From the IMG/VR virus record IMGVR_UViG_3300021197_000369, positions 1 through 58,810 of that record: a stretch of DNA of 58,810 bases; one strand, written 5' to 3'. Shown here piece after piece: positions 44,963 through 54,170 of the stretch (its first letter is position 1; each line of letters opens with the position of its first letter). The DNA comes from a virus. The notes under the pieces were generated by a model that saw only the letters and a list, made by a program, of their open reading frames with translations, had not been told where the DNA came from and made no database searches. Made by a program: the position numbers and the translations under genes.

Positions 44963-46823
44963 TCTATTTGACTATGAAGATACATGGGTGCCACCATCGT
45001 CGTTCCCTGATTTAACTAAATATGATCGCATAGCTATTGACTTAGAGACATGTGATCCAAACTTGACACGACTCGGTCCCGGCTGGTGCCGTGATGACGG
45101 GTATGTTATTGGCTATGCTGTAGCGGCTGGTGACTTTGTGGGTTACTTTCCTGTGCGGCACAAGTCTGGCAACCTACCAGAAAAACTTGTGGTCAACTGG
45201 CTGAAGAAGCAGTTAGCTACGCCCAACATTGAGAAGGTTATGCATAACTCTATGTATGACTTAGGCTGGCTACGTTGGGCGGGAATAAAGGTCCAAGGTC
45301 CGATAATCGATACCATGATAGCCGCGCCACTGCTAAACGAGAACCGCCTGTTCTACAACTTGAACTCGCTGTCTAAAGAATATCTGGGTGAAACAAAAAA
45401 CGAAAAGATGCTACGCGCTGCGGCGGCGATGTATGGCGTTGACGCTAAAAGTGGTATGTGGCAACTGGACTCAAGCTTTGTGGGTAGATATGCAGAGCAG
45501 GATGCTGCTGTTACGCTTCGCTTGTGGGACAGGTTGCGTGTGGATTTACAGAAGGAAGAATGCACATCTATCTTTAAACTTGAGTCCTCACTGCTACCCG
45601 TGCTGCTGGACATGAAGCAACGCGGTGTTAGAGTAGACATAGATAAAGCAGAGCAAGTAAAGAAGGAACTGCTGACAAGGGAAAAAATATTACTAGAAGA
45701 AATAAGGTCCGAGACCGGGGTTGTTGTAGAGCCTTGGGTTGCTACATCTGTGGCAAAGGCGTTTGATGCCCTTGGTCTTAAATACCATAGGACAGAAAAG
45801 ACGGATGCTCCCGCCTTTACAAAACAATTTTTGGCGAACCACGATCACCCAATCGCGAAGAAGATTGTGCGCCTTCGTGAGTTTAACAAAGCCAACACGA
45901 CATTTGTGGAGACTATTCTTGAGCATTCGCATAATGGTCGTATACATTGTGATTTTAACCCTCTTCGTTCAGATGAAGGGGGCACAGTCACAGGACGATT
46001 TTCTTCGTCCAACCCCAACCTTCAACAAATCCCGGCGCGTGACCCCGAAATAAAGGCCATGATCCGTGGTCTATTTATACCAGAAGATGGATACAAGTGG
46101 GGAAGTTTTGACTATGCATCGCAAGAACCAAGGTGGTTAGCACATTACTGTGCTCAGATCAAAGGTGCAAACAGACACGCACAGATTGATGAAGTAGTGG
46201 AGATGTACAAGCAAGGCAAAGCTGACTTCCATCAAACTGTTGCGGACATGGCAGGGGTTAGCCGCAAAGAAGCAAAGACAGTGAACCTTGGAGTCATGTA
46301 CGGCATGGGCCGCAAAAAGTTAGCTGGTGTTCTCGACTTAACAGACGAGGAAGCAAAGGAATTGCTGTACAAATATCACGAGCGTGTGCCTTTCGTAAAA
46401 GGCATCGCCGACATGACGATGAACCATGCTGCCGATAAAGGTATTATACGAACATGGCTTGGTAGGAAGTGTCGCTTCGATAAGTGGGAACCAAAATCAT
46501 TTGGATTTCACAAGGCGCTGTCGATAGAAGAGGCGATAAAACAATATGGTGGTAAGAGCATGATCAAACGTGCGTTTACCTACAAGGCGCTTAACAAGCT
46601 AATCCAAGGTTCAAGTGCCGATCAAACCAAGAAGGCTATGGTAGATTGTCACAGTGAGGGCTTATGTCCTATACTTACAGTTCACGATGAACTATGCTTT
46701 AACATAGAGTCAAAAGATCAAGCCGACAAAGTTGTTGAAATTATGACAACGTGTATACCTGATCTTAATATACCCTTCGATGTTGACGCAGCAATTGTGG
46801 ACAACTGGGGGCAGGTAGAATGA
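44952..46823 (+). CDS. polA: DNA polymerase, family A
   Basis: This 623-residue polymerase is encoded from ATG 44952 (ATGA-type overlap with the upstream gene). The 3'-5' exonuclease domain has RIAIDLETCD (Asp30, Glu32), MHNSMYDLGWLRWAG and YAEQDAAVTLRLW. The polymerase domain has GGTVTGRFSSSNPNLQQIPA, motif A SFDYASQEPRWLA, motif B RKEAKTVNLGVMYGMG and motif C ILTVHDELCFNI (His578, Asp579, Glu580). The residue equivalent to E. coli Phe762 is Leu446. No 5'-3' exonuclease domain is present. It is the replicative polymerase of the phage. Confidence 0.9.
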   Translation: MKADLFDYEDTWVPPSSFPDLTKYDRIAIDLETCDPNLTRLGPGWCRDDGYVIGYAVAAGDFVGYFPVRHKSGNLPEKLVVNWLKKQLATPNIEKVMHNSMYDLGWLRWAGIKVQGPIIDTMIAAPLLNENRLFYNLNSLSKEYLGETKNEKMLRAAAAMYGVDAKSGMWQLDSSFVGRYAEQDAAVTLRLWDRLRVDLQKEECTSIFKLESSLLPVLLDMKQRGVRVDIDKAEQVKKELLTREKILLEEIRSETGVVVEPWVATSVAKAFDALGLKYHRTEKTDAPAFTKQFLANHDHPIAKKIVRLREFNKANTTFVETILEHSHNGRIHCDFNPLRSDEGGTVTGRFSSSNPNLQQIPARDPEIKAMIRGLFIPEDGYKWGSFDYASQEPRWLAHYCAQIKGANRHAQIDEVVEMYKQGKADFHQTVADMAGVSRKEAKTVNLGVMYGMGRKKLAGVLDLTDEEAKELLYKYHERVPFVKGIADMTMNHAADKGIIRTWLGRKCRFDKWEPKSFGFHKALSIEEAIKQYGGKSMIKRAFTYKALNKLIQGSSADQTKKAMVDCHSEGLCPILTVHDELCFNIESKDQADKVVEIMTTCIPDLNIPFDVDAAIVDNWGQVE

Positions 46824-46981
46824 ATTGTTGGCATTGTGGGTTTAATTTGACTTGGGGCGGTGATCACGATCTAGAAGAAGAGGACGAAGATTACTGCATG
46901 GTAACCAATTTAAGCTGTGGTAACTGCGGATCTTTTGTACTCGTATACTTACCCAAGGACGAAGAGCAAGAAAATGTTTGA
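46820..46981 (+). CDS. Small zinc ribbon protein
   Basis: This 53-residue protein is MNCWHCGFNLTWGGDHDLEE, EDEDYCMVTNLSCGNCGSFV, LVYLPKDEEQENV. C-W-H-C and C-G-N-C pairs form a zinc ribbon with an acidic tail. It overlaps the polymerase stop by four bases and the next gene by eight. Its role is unknown, but zinc ribbons of this kind often bind nucleic acids. Confidence 0.65.
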   Translation: MNCWHCGFNLTWGGDHDLEEEDEDYCMVTNLSCGNCGSFVLVYLPKDEEQENV

Positions 46982-47192
46982 AGCAATGATCCTAGTGTGT
47001 TTGTTGGGGGATGTACAAGATTGTTTTGTAGCAGACGACACACGCGGACCATATGAAGAGATAACAGAGTGTATTGACAGAACTACCGAGATGTCAGCGC
47101 AGATAGAATCAATGAATAGGAATCACGTCGTGATGGGTGTGCGCTGCGACCCCACAGGTTCTAAACCAGAACCAGATGGATTAGAGACCTGA
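46974..47192 (+). CDS. Small secreted-type cysteine protein, copy B
   Basis: This 72-residue protein has a hydrophobic start (MFEAMILVCLLGDVQDCFVA), then DDTRGPYEEITECIDRTTEM and MGVRCDPTG. It shares the DTRGPYE box, C-x3-R-x3-M and R-C-x-P with copy A (22379-22582) on the other strand in the late unit. The start probably acts as a signal or membrane peptide. The shared function is unknown. It is the last gene of the early unit and overlaps the end of the opposite zinc ribbon gene. Confidence 0.6.
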   Translation: MFEAMILVCLLGDVQDCFVADDTRGPYEEITECIDRTTEMSAQIESMNRNHVVMGVRCDPTGSKPEPDGLET

Positions 47193-47335
47193 CAGGTTTC
47201 GCCCTGACAACAGTCATCAATTACAGCTTTACAGTACACACACTGCCCATGACCATGCACTTGCACCACTTTTAGGGGTGATTGACAGCGCGGACAGCGA
47301 TTCTCAGCGACCTGATGGTGTATTGGTACGGTCAT
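47123..47335 (-). CDS. Small zinc ribbon protein, end of the late unit
   Basis: This 70-residue protein has MTVPIHHQVAENRCPRCQSP, LKVVQVHGHGQCVYCKAVID, DCCQGETC and a disordered end. CPRC and CVYC with the following CC...C cysteines form a zinc ribbon. The last 70 bases overlap copy B on the opposite strand; the cysteine core is in the free part. It is probably the last gene of the late unit. Confidence 0.6.
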   Translation of the reverse strand: MTVPIHHQVAENRCPRCQSPLKVVQVHGHGQCVYCKAVIDDCCQGETCQVSNPSGSGLEPVGSQRTPITT

Positions 47336-47369
47336 TGTAAATTAGCTCGACGAGAATCGATGTTTTTTT
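47298..47369 (+). terminator. Possible terminator of the early unit
   Basis: CGATTCTC (47298) and GAGAATCG (47352) can pair across a 46-base loop, followed shortly by a run of seven T. The long loop weakens the case. It lies in the convergence region of early and late units, within and beyond the small zinc ribbon gene. Confidence 0.35.
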
Positions 47370-47378
47370 CTAGTGTTT

Positions 47379-47828
47379 TCAGTCATTTGTTAAATCACGG
47401 ATTCGCTTGACTAAACGCTTGGCGCGGTTCGGAACCTGATCATGCCACCTAGAATCGACCATTTCGTCTGCCATTTTGTTCCAGTCCCGGGCATCGCATC
47501 CAGCTTTCATACCTTTGAACTTGGACAGGCGTGGGTAGCCGAGGTTGAAGCACATGTTGGCGATGACCAACTGAGCCTCTTCAGGTAGCTCATCGAAGTC
47601 GTCGTACAGTCTGTGGCAATCCTCAATGGTCACAAGGATATCCAGATCAAAAGCTTGCCGTACCCGCTCTTCGGATACAGGTGTGCCGACTGGCTGACCA
47701 TTTTCGGGGTCAGCATCTTTGATTAAATGACCGATTCCGAAAGTTGGCAGAGCAAGATGGTCTAAATATATCTCGTACTTGCAGCCTTCATCGGATGCAA
47801 GCTCTTCGCGTAGCTGATCTTTGTTCAT
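47379..47828 (-). CDS. T4-type lysozyme (endolysin, GH24)
   Basis: This 149-residue protein has SDEGCKYEIYLDHLALPTFG with Glu14, Asp23 and Thr29, matching the E-D-T catalytic triad of T4 lysozyme at the same spacing. IGHLI and later NMCFNLGYPRLSKFKGM and a helical end follow. It cuts peptidoglycan after the holin opens the inner membrane. No signal peptide is present. It lies at the far end of the late unit, about 33 kb (on the circle) after the holin genes. Confidence 0.85.
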   Translation of the reverse strand: MNKDQLREELASDEGCKYEIYLDHLALPTFGIGHLIKDADPENGQPVGTPVSEERVRQAFDLDILVTIEDCHRLYDDFDELPEEAQLVIANMCFNLGYPRLSKFKGMKAGCDARDWNKMADEMVDSRWHDQVPNRAKRLVKRIRDLTND

Positions 47829-50800
47829 CGCGTTGCCAGTCTTTGTGCAAGTTCCTGATCCCTTGGGTCAGGTAAGGTCGTAGGACCGATGTTCAAGGGC
47901 CGAGGTGGTTGAACCGGAAAAGTAGCGGGGGCTGTCGAAGGGGTTGGAACAGCCCCCGCTAGTTGCGCTTCAGCAGGAGGAGTTGCCAAAGCAGCAGAAC
48001 CTTGAGTGCGTGGTGTCTTTAAGAAATCGTCGCTTATAGTATCAGGTATCCGTGATCTAGCTGCATCTTGTTTAACAATTGGATTGTTATCTGTTTCCAG
48101 ATCAACAGAACCACCATCAGCTTTACTTAAAAGATCTTCACCCGTCAAGGGGAGACGCATAAAATCGCGCCGTCTAGCAAAGATTTCACGCATTGGAAAC
48201 TCACCACCAAACTCACGGACGGTTTTTCTTGCTTGTTTTTTGACCTCGTCTGATGGTGTGAACGGGCTAAATATACCACGCATCAACTTATTTACGTTAC
48301 CTACTTTAGCTTTTTTCAAAGTCTTTCGTATTTCCTGATCGCTCATGCCCAAAGTCCGCATGTCTTTTATCACCCCAAACATCCGGTTTTGTTCACGGAA
48401 TAAAACCTGATTTGCTTTGTCATACACAGATAGGATGTTGTCGGGGTTTAAAGCCTGTTCCACACGAGCGGCACGGTTAAATATCTGGGCTGCACTTGAT
48501 ACAGACCTTTGATATTGATAGCCACCATACCGAACAATCTTGTCTGATTTTACATCAACTTCGCGTAGACCAGTTAAGATAGATGCCACTTCTTCTTCTA
48601 TCTGTCTTACGTTTCCACGCGCATCCCTGCCGTCAGGTGAGAATAAAGCCGTAGCTATTCTGCCCGGAACAAAGCCCACTTCGCCACCAAGTTCTGCTTT
48701 TGCTCCAATTGTACCAGCCGTCTGCTCTATGATACCGGGAGTAAAGGCACCAAGCACATGGGCTATACTTTTTGTCCATTGTTCATAAGTAGTATCAACT
48801 TTGAAATCACCGGAACCCTTGTTGTAAATAACAGCACCTGTTTTTGTCCTGCCGCCCCTGCCTCTTTCAGATACGTCCGCTAGTTTTTCAAACAAGATAG
48901 AATCTTCCAAAAACGGGCTAGCTAGCTCATGTGTTACGTCAACAAGTGCGCTAGTAAGGAACTTGTCTGTGTCGTACTGGTTCAAAACACCTTCCCTGTG
49001 TGCCTTCATTATAGCTCTGGCTGGACGCATCCAATAATCGTATGGGTTGGTGTAGCTAAAATCTACATATCCACTTACATAATTCTTGTTGTCTCTACCT
49101 TTTTTAACGCTGGTAGGCACTAACGTAGAAGCGCGGCTCCAGTTTGCAACGCGCCGCTGCAACGCATCCATCTGTTCTTGACCAACACCAAGAGCGTACA
49201 TACCAATACCTTGGACCGCTGGACCTGCTACACCAACTGTGCCCATAAAGCCCATCATACGACGCATGCCTATTTCTCTGACTTTTTGGTTATCGGATGC
49301 TAGTTCCTTGGCTGCATAGCTAAGTGTATTTGCGCTGGTGCGAATAATCTCGGCGGGGAAGGCAATGAAGTTACCAAGCGGAGCTTTACGCAGCAGCTTA
49401 ATAGCTTCTGGTACACGCTCATAGTTCGGGACAACATTCTTGACGATGTCCGCAGCGTAACTGTCCAGATCATCAAAGCCCATCTGTCTGGCGTATTGTT
49501 CTGCGTTGTTGGCATCACCAAGTGCGTTGACAATCTTTTGCCTTTCAAAGTGAAAGTTGTATATCTTCCATATGTCATCACCACCTTGATACCAGTCTCT
49601 AGATACCTGAGTTGCTTTTTTAAGTGGTTTTACTGCGGCGCTATCTACAAATCTTCCTAACCTACTACGACCTAATGTCCGTCTAATAAAACCTTTGTCT
49701 CGGGTGATGTTAACACCCATGCTGTCAATGTGACCTTTTAACGACCCACCCAGACCTTCTTCGATTAACTTATCCATTTCTTTAAGTTGAGTCTGAGTTC
49801 CAACCACGCCAAGACGTTGCAACTTACCATAAAAAGCTTCGCGCTGTGCGTTGTCCAACCTGTGTATATTTTCAAAAACTAACTTAATAGACTCTCCTAA
49901 ATTACCACCTCTTCCAATATTACCTTGAGCCATAGCGAAAAGCGCTGATGATGTTACGTTTCTAACTTGTGTGATTGGTGACAGAACTGTTTTGGCAAAC
50001 TGAACCTGACCCTTGGCTCTAAGAAAGTTGCCATAGGTTGAGCGGTAAATAAAATCACCGGGAGTTCCTCTAGCCATGGTTAGTTCGGTAAGTTCACTGT
50101 ATATAGAACCACCGATTTTTTCCCCAATTTTACTAGTGAATCCATGCTTTGCATATGCACCCTGTAGCGCACCGTACTGTATGTCTCCAAGATTATCTAA
50201 ATCGGTCATGGCTCCATCAGGCCCCACCTGTTTAGGCTCCCCCAGTCTTTTGTATTGTTTTGCTAACGGACTTTCTGCGGGTATGGTTTTAAATGTTTCT
50301 TCAGATATTATCTCATCACCAATTCTGGTTGGATTATCAGGATCTAAAAATTCTCTTGCCAAATAGTTGTAATAATTGTCGGTTGCACGGAACTGCGCTA
50401 GATCATTTACAGTAGCTAAGAAAGAATCCATGGGGTCTTTTATTTCACCCAGAACAGCACGAAGCACGGGTTGATTCAATGGTTTGTTTGTTATCATAGA
50501 CGTGCGTAGTCTGTCGCGCACAACTCTATCAACAGTTCCGTCTTGAGCGTTTGGACGTGCAGGCTTTTCGTACTTTTTAACAAACCGATCAACTATTTGT
50601 TTAGCATATTCAGGTCTGACACGGGCGTTGATACCGACGCCCGTTGTAAAGTCTTCGACCTCTGAAGTGCTCACCAAACGCCTGTACATGTCAGTGGCTA
50701 TGTCTGGGTTTTCTTCGTAGAATTTAATCGCGTCATCATATGATTGTTTAAATGCATCCGACTTAAACCAACTTGGATCTTCAAAAGCAGCATAACTACG

Positions 50801-52093
50801 TCTTATAAATTCAGATAGATTCTGATCAACTATCTGTTTTATGTCTGGTAGTATACCTGATGATACAAAAGGTGAACTGGCTAAAGAACTAGTTAACCTG
50901 TCTATTTGTCTTCTTGCAGCCAGTGCGCTCATCTGCATGAAGTCCGGTAAAAACTGCACAAGATCTTCGTTTTTTGTAACGTCTATTTCTTTTCCTAGTC
51001 TACCAGCCTCACGTTTAGCACCATCTATGAACCCCGGATCGCGAGTCAAGAACCCATAAAACAGGTTACCGACTTCTGTTTTATCAAGACCCGTGCCATC
51101 GGTTAATATATTTCTAAACTCGCCGTAATCATTTTTACTGCCTTTGAATGCCGCCGTTATTAATTTATCAATTCTTTTAACGATCTTATTGGCTTTTGTT
51201 ACCTGTTGCTCGACATCACCAACAATCTTAGATCTTTTTTCAAACGCATTAGCTGGCAAGAACCCACGAGATCGCAAACGTCCGAGTATTTGATCAAGGG
51301 TTTCATTGTACCATTTATCGCCAGTGGTTGCTTTTTGTACAATCCTGTTTGTTGCTTCTCCACCTTTAGCGATGATAGCGTTAAGACCCACAGCGTCGCC
51401 AACCTTTGTGGCTCCCGTCACGGCTGCACCACCTGTAACACCAATTGTTTTAAAAATTACAGGCAATGATGCCGTAACACCTGCCGCTTCTGCGGCAAAC
51501 TTTATCCTGTTTCCAAATCTACGACCAGCTTCTTCCCGTCCAGACAAACCAATGTCTTTGCTAGTCATTGTGCGTCCACGACCTACGAAGTCACCGATAG
51601 TTGTAGTGCCATCAGATGCGACCATACCATCAACAACGCCTGCTGCGCCTATACCCGTAAGTGCAGTTGTTGTCTTACTAAGATTTTTTAGTTTAGCTAA
51701 TTTAGATGCGACACCAACAGCACCGATACCGGGTACAGCGAACTGCACAAGAGCCTGTGTAATCTCACCAGTCAGGCCAGTAGGATCTATGCCAAGGTCA
51801 TCTTTGAGTTGGTTTTTTGCTTCTGTGACGCGCCTGCTATAATTTGTATCGTTTATAGCATCGGGAACAAGCGCAGCAAGTTCAGCTACACCAGCGCCAG
51901 CTTCTATTAAACCACCGACGACACCTTCGCCAAATTCTTGAAGCACACCCTCATCAGCCGGGTCTATAGGAACATCCGAACGATCTTGTTTTGGGTTTTG
52001 CTCAAGATACGCCCTGATCTTAGACATAGCTTCTGCTGGAGAAGTGCCGTCTGGTAAGTCGTATCCCTGACCTTCATAGGTGTAGGTTATCAT
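47825..52093 (-). CDS. Giant internal virion / DNA ejection protein
   Basis: This 1422-residue protein starts with a small domain (MITYTYEGQGYDLPDGTSPA). Gly/Ala-rich membrane-active segments follow (EGVVGGLIEAGAGVAELAAL, LVQFAVPGIGAVGVASKLAK, GVTASLPVIFKTIGVTGGAA) with a very long helical body between and a Pro-rich end. This is typical of large proteins that leave the head and form a channel in the host envelope. No lytic transglycosylase Glu motif was seen. It overlaps the lysozyme start by four bases. Its N-terminal pattern is like that of the 1259-residue protein at 25.3 kb. Confidence 0.65.
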   Translation of the reverse strand: MITYTYEGQGYDLPDGTSPAEAMSKIRAYLEQNPKQDRSDVPIDPADEGVLQEFGEGVVGGLIEAGAGVAELAALVPDAINDTNYSRRVTEAKNQLKDDLGIDPTGLTGEITQALVQFAVPGIGAVGVASKLAKLKNLSKTTTALTGIGAAGVVDGMVASDGTTTIGDFVGRGRTMTSKDIGLSGREEAGRRFGNRIKFAAEAAGVTASLPVIFKTIGVTGGAAVTGATKVGDAVGLNAIIAKGGEATNRIVQKATTGDKWYNETLDQILGRLRSRGFLPANAFEKRSKIVGDVEQQVTKANKIVKRIDKLITAAFKGSKNDYGEFRNILTDGTGLDKTEVGNLFYGFLTRDPGFIDGAKREAGRLGKEIDVTKNEDLVQFLPDFMQMSALAARRQIDRLTSSLASSPFVSSGILPDIKQIVDQNLSEFIRRSYAAFEDPSWFKSDAFKQSYDDAIKFYEENPDIATDMYRRLVSTSEVEDFTTGVGINARVRPEYAKQIVDRFVKKYEKPARPNAQDGTVDRVVRDRLRTSMITNKPLNQPVLRAVLGEIKDPMDSFLATVNDLAQFRATDNYYNYLAREFLDPDNPTRIGDEIISEETFKTIPAESPLAKQYKRLGEPKQVGPDGAMTDLDNLGDIQYGALQGAYAKHGFTSKIGEKIGGSIYSELTELTMARGTPGDFIYRSTYGNFLRAKGQVQFAKTVLSPITQVRNVTSSALFAMAQGNIGRGGNLGESIKLVFENIHRLDNAQREAFYGKLQRLGVVGTQTQLKEMDKLIEEGLGGSLKGHIDSMGVNITRDKGFIRRTLGRSRLGRFVDSAAVKPLKKATQVSRDWYQGGDDIWKIYNFHFERQKIVNALGDANNAEQYARQMGFDDLDSYAADIVKNVVPNYERVPEAIKLLRKAPLGNFIAFPAEIIRTSANTLSYAAKELASDNQKVREIGMRRMMGFMGTVGVAGPAVQGIGMYALGVGQEQMDALQRRVANWSRASTLVPTSVKKGRDNKNYVSGYVDFSYTNPYDYWMRPARAIMKAHREGVLNQYDTDKFLTSALVDVTHELASPFLEDSILFEKLADVSERGRGGRTKTGAVIYNKGSGDFKVDTTYEQWTKSIAHVLGAFTPGIIEQTAGTIGAKAELGGEVGFVPGRIATALFSPDGRDARGNVRQIEEEVASILTGLREVDVKSDKIVRYGGYQYQRSVSSAAQIFNRAARVEQALNPDNILSVYDKANQVLFREQNRMFGVIKDMRTLGMSDQEIRKTLKKAKVGNVNKLMRGIFSPFTPSDEVKKQARKTVREFGGEFPMREIFARRRDFMRLPLTGEDLLSKADGGSVDLETDNNPIVKQDAARSRIPDTISDDFLKTPRTQGSAALATPPAEAQLAGAVPTPSTAPATFPVQPPRPLNIGPTTLPDPRDQELAQRLATR

Positions 52094-52102
52094 ATGAAGC
52101 CC

Positions 52103-53407
52103 CTACGTACTCTGATCTTCGGTGCCTGTTAGGGGTATGTTACCATTGGTTCCGTCTTCACCCCCGGTGTTACCTGATGATTGTACTGTTGCAAGATCAT
52201 TAAGAAGTTGGTTTAGCTGATCAGATGTTATTTCACCTGTTAGTATCTTTGAAACTAAGTCTGTGTCTCTGGCTAACAGACGCGCCGTAGATTCAGGAAT
52301 GCCTCTTGCCATTAGGGCCTTTGCAGCCTGTACTTCAGCACCCGGTGTTTTAGCAGAAGACGAGTTGTACAAAGCCAAAGAATCTTCAAAGCTTTTGCCT
52401 GTTTTTGCCATAATCCCTTCAACTTCGCGGATCATCTTTGGATCTTGATCCAACTCAGCTTGTTGCAAGGCGGCGGTGATAGAAAGTTTATCCATAGCAA
52501 GCTGACGAGCGGCGGCGGTAGCAGCGGCAGTGTCTTCTTGTGCAAGCACACGTTCAGCAGCAGCCATGTTTAACTTCTGTTCAAGTTGGCGCTCTTCCTG
52601 TTTGCCGCTAGCAAAAGTACCAAGGACCGAGGACAAAGCTGAAACGGCGTCCTGACTCATGCTACCAGTTCCACTACCTGCGGCAAACTTCAGGCCACCA
52701 AGCATCATCAAAAAGTCACGATCTGTTCTTACGTCCTTGGCTTGTGTTACACCTGCTTCAACTAAAAAGTCTTTAGCTTCTTGGAATTTTTGTTTGCGTG
52801 TCTTTTTATCAGCATCTTCGGTTCCACTCATACCAGCAATTCTATCTAGGACTTCATCCATTGCGCTCTTTGCAGATTTTTTGCCTTTTTTCTCGTCTGG
52901 AGACTTGTCTGTTACACCACCAGTTTTTGGCTTTGGCTGGATAAATGAATCAGGAACGTCATCCAATATACCGGGGGCACTGCCACCAATTCTTCTTGAC
53001 TCTTCCGCTTCTTCATCGCTTCTTTGGTTTGTAGGTGGTGTCATGCCCGGATCTGTTTGTGGGCCAACACCCTCAAACTCACCTTGATTTGTTGTGGTTC
53101 CACGATTACGGGCAGATAACTGCGCGGGGGTCAGAATAGGTGTAGGTCCACTAAGGTCGATCACTGGATTTTGCGTGGCTACCTGTCTACGATTAACTAA
53201 ACCCTGATCGATAAAAGGATTTCCTGTTGTAGATGTAGCGCGTATTAGCTCTGGACCAGACGCATTAATACCAACAGGACCACGAGCCATTGCAGCCCGT
53301 TGCTGTGGCGTAGTAAACATTCTGCGGTTTAGCACAGGATTTCTAAGTCTACCTAATTCGTCACCAATCACTGCCTGTCTCCTAGTTAAAGTAGTTGTAG
53401 GCACCAA
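52103..53407 (-). CDS. Internal virion protein with coiled coil
   Basis: This 434-residue protein has a disordered, Asn/Gln/Pro-rich N-terminal half (residues 1-200) and then a coiled-coil/helical part with DKKTRKQKFQEAKDFLVEAG, GLKFAAGSGTGSMSQDAVSA and a long Ala/Gln-rich helix. It belongs to the cluster of ejection-type genes 47.8-55.1 kb. The overlap of 26 bases with the upstream gene suggests coupling. Family not identified. Confidence 0.55.
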   Translation of the reverse strand: MVPTTTLTRRQAVIGDELGRLRNPVLNRRMFTTPQQRAAMARGPVGINASGPELIRATSTTGNPFIDQGLVNRRQVATQNPVIDLSGPTPILTPAQLSARNRGTTTNQGEFEGVGPQTDPGMTPPTNQRSDEEAEESRRIGGSAPGILDDVPDSFIQPKPKTGGVTDKSPDEKKGKKSAKSAMDEVLDRIAGMSGTEDADKKTRKQKFQEAKDFLVEAGVTQAKDVRTDRDFLMMLGGLKFAAGSGTGSMSQDAVSALSSVLGTFASGKQEERQLEQKLNMAAAERVLAQEDTAAATAAARQLAMDKLSITAALQQAELDQDPKMIREVEGIMAKTGKSFEDSLALYNSSSAKTPGAEVQAAKALMARGIPESTARLLARDTDLVSKILTGEITSDQLNQLLNDLATVQSSGNTGGEDGTNGNIPLTGTEDQST

Positions 53408-54170
53408 GTCCAGCTATACCAAGACCTGCAAGCTGCTGCATTGTGCTTGGATCTGGTGTAGACTGTGTGCTGGTTGTCTGCTGCAATGCAGGTACACCAC
53501 GGAAGATGTCTGACAAGAAGCCAATCTCTTGATATGGAAGCGCTTGTTGTGCCAACAGGTTCTGACGTGCAGCGTCTAGCTCTGTCTGACTCTGCCCTTG
53601 ATACAGACTACCAATACCCAACAGTGTGTTAATGTCTTGCACATTCATCTGCTGCGAGGCTGTGCCTAATTGACCGAACCGTGCAGCGGCTTGTTGTGCC
53701 GCCTGCTGCGCCTGCTGAAAACCAGATGCGCGAAGCTGCCCTGAAGTACGAGCCTGCTGCTCTAATGTACCACGAGCCAACTCACCAGATGCCACGGCTG
53801 CGCGAGAGCCGCCAAAAGCTCCTGCACCTGTAGCTTGTCCAGCCAGTTGCCCCTGCTGCATGACACCGCCACGCGCAATGTCAGCCATAGACTGATCAAC
53901 AACAGCCGTTTCATATGGATTCATAAATGCGAATGCACCACCCGGCCCAGCAAATTGAGTAGCTGCATTTAAGTACGGTTGATATGAACCCACACCACCC
54001 ATTGCTAGCTGACCAGCACCTAACTGTTCTTGAGTTAGACCCGCAACTTGCTGTGGAGCAAAAGGCATACCTGTGCCTTTTAATCCCTCTGCCTGCTTAA
54101 ATATATTAGCTAAATACTCTTCCTGAAACGGAGCAAGTCTTTGGGTTACTTCTTGTGTTTGTGTTGCCAT
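53382..54170 (-). CDS. Internal virion / ejection protein
   Basis: This 262-residue protein has RLAPFQEEYLANIFKQAEGL, APQQVAGLTQEQLGAGQLAM, FMNPYETAVVDQSMADIARG and GAGAFGGSRAAVASGELARG. A Gln/Ala-rich helix (QQAQQAAQQAAARFGQLGTA) follows and the C-terminus is hydrophobic. Marine podophage genomes often encode such a protein next to the tail hub. It is probably ejected with the DNA. No enzymatic motif was seen. Confidence 0.6.
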   Translation of the reverse strand: MATQTQEVTQRLAPFQEEYLANIFKQAEGLKGTGMPFAPQQVAGLTQEQLGAGQLAMGGVGSYQPYLNAATQFAGPGGAFAFMNPYETAVVDQSMADIARGGVMQQGQLAGQATGAGAFGGSRAAVASGELARGTLEQQARTSGQLRASGFQQAQQAAQQAAARFGQLGTASQQMNVQDINTLLGIGSLYQGQSQTELDAARQNLLAQQALPYQEIGFLSDIFRGVPALQQTTSTQSTPDPSTMQQLAGLGIAGLGAYNYFN

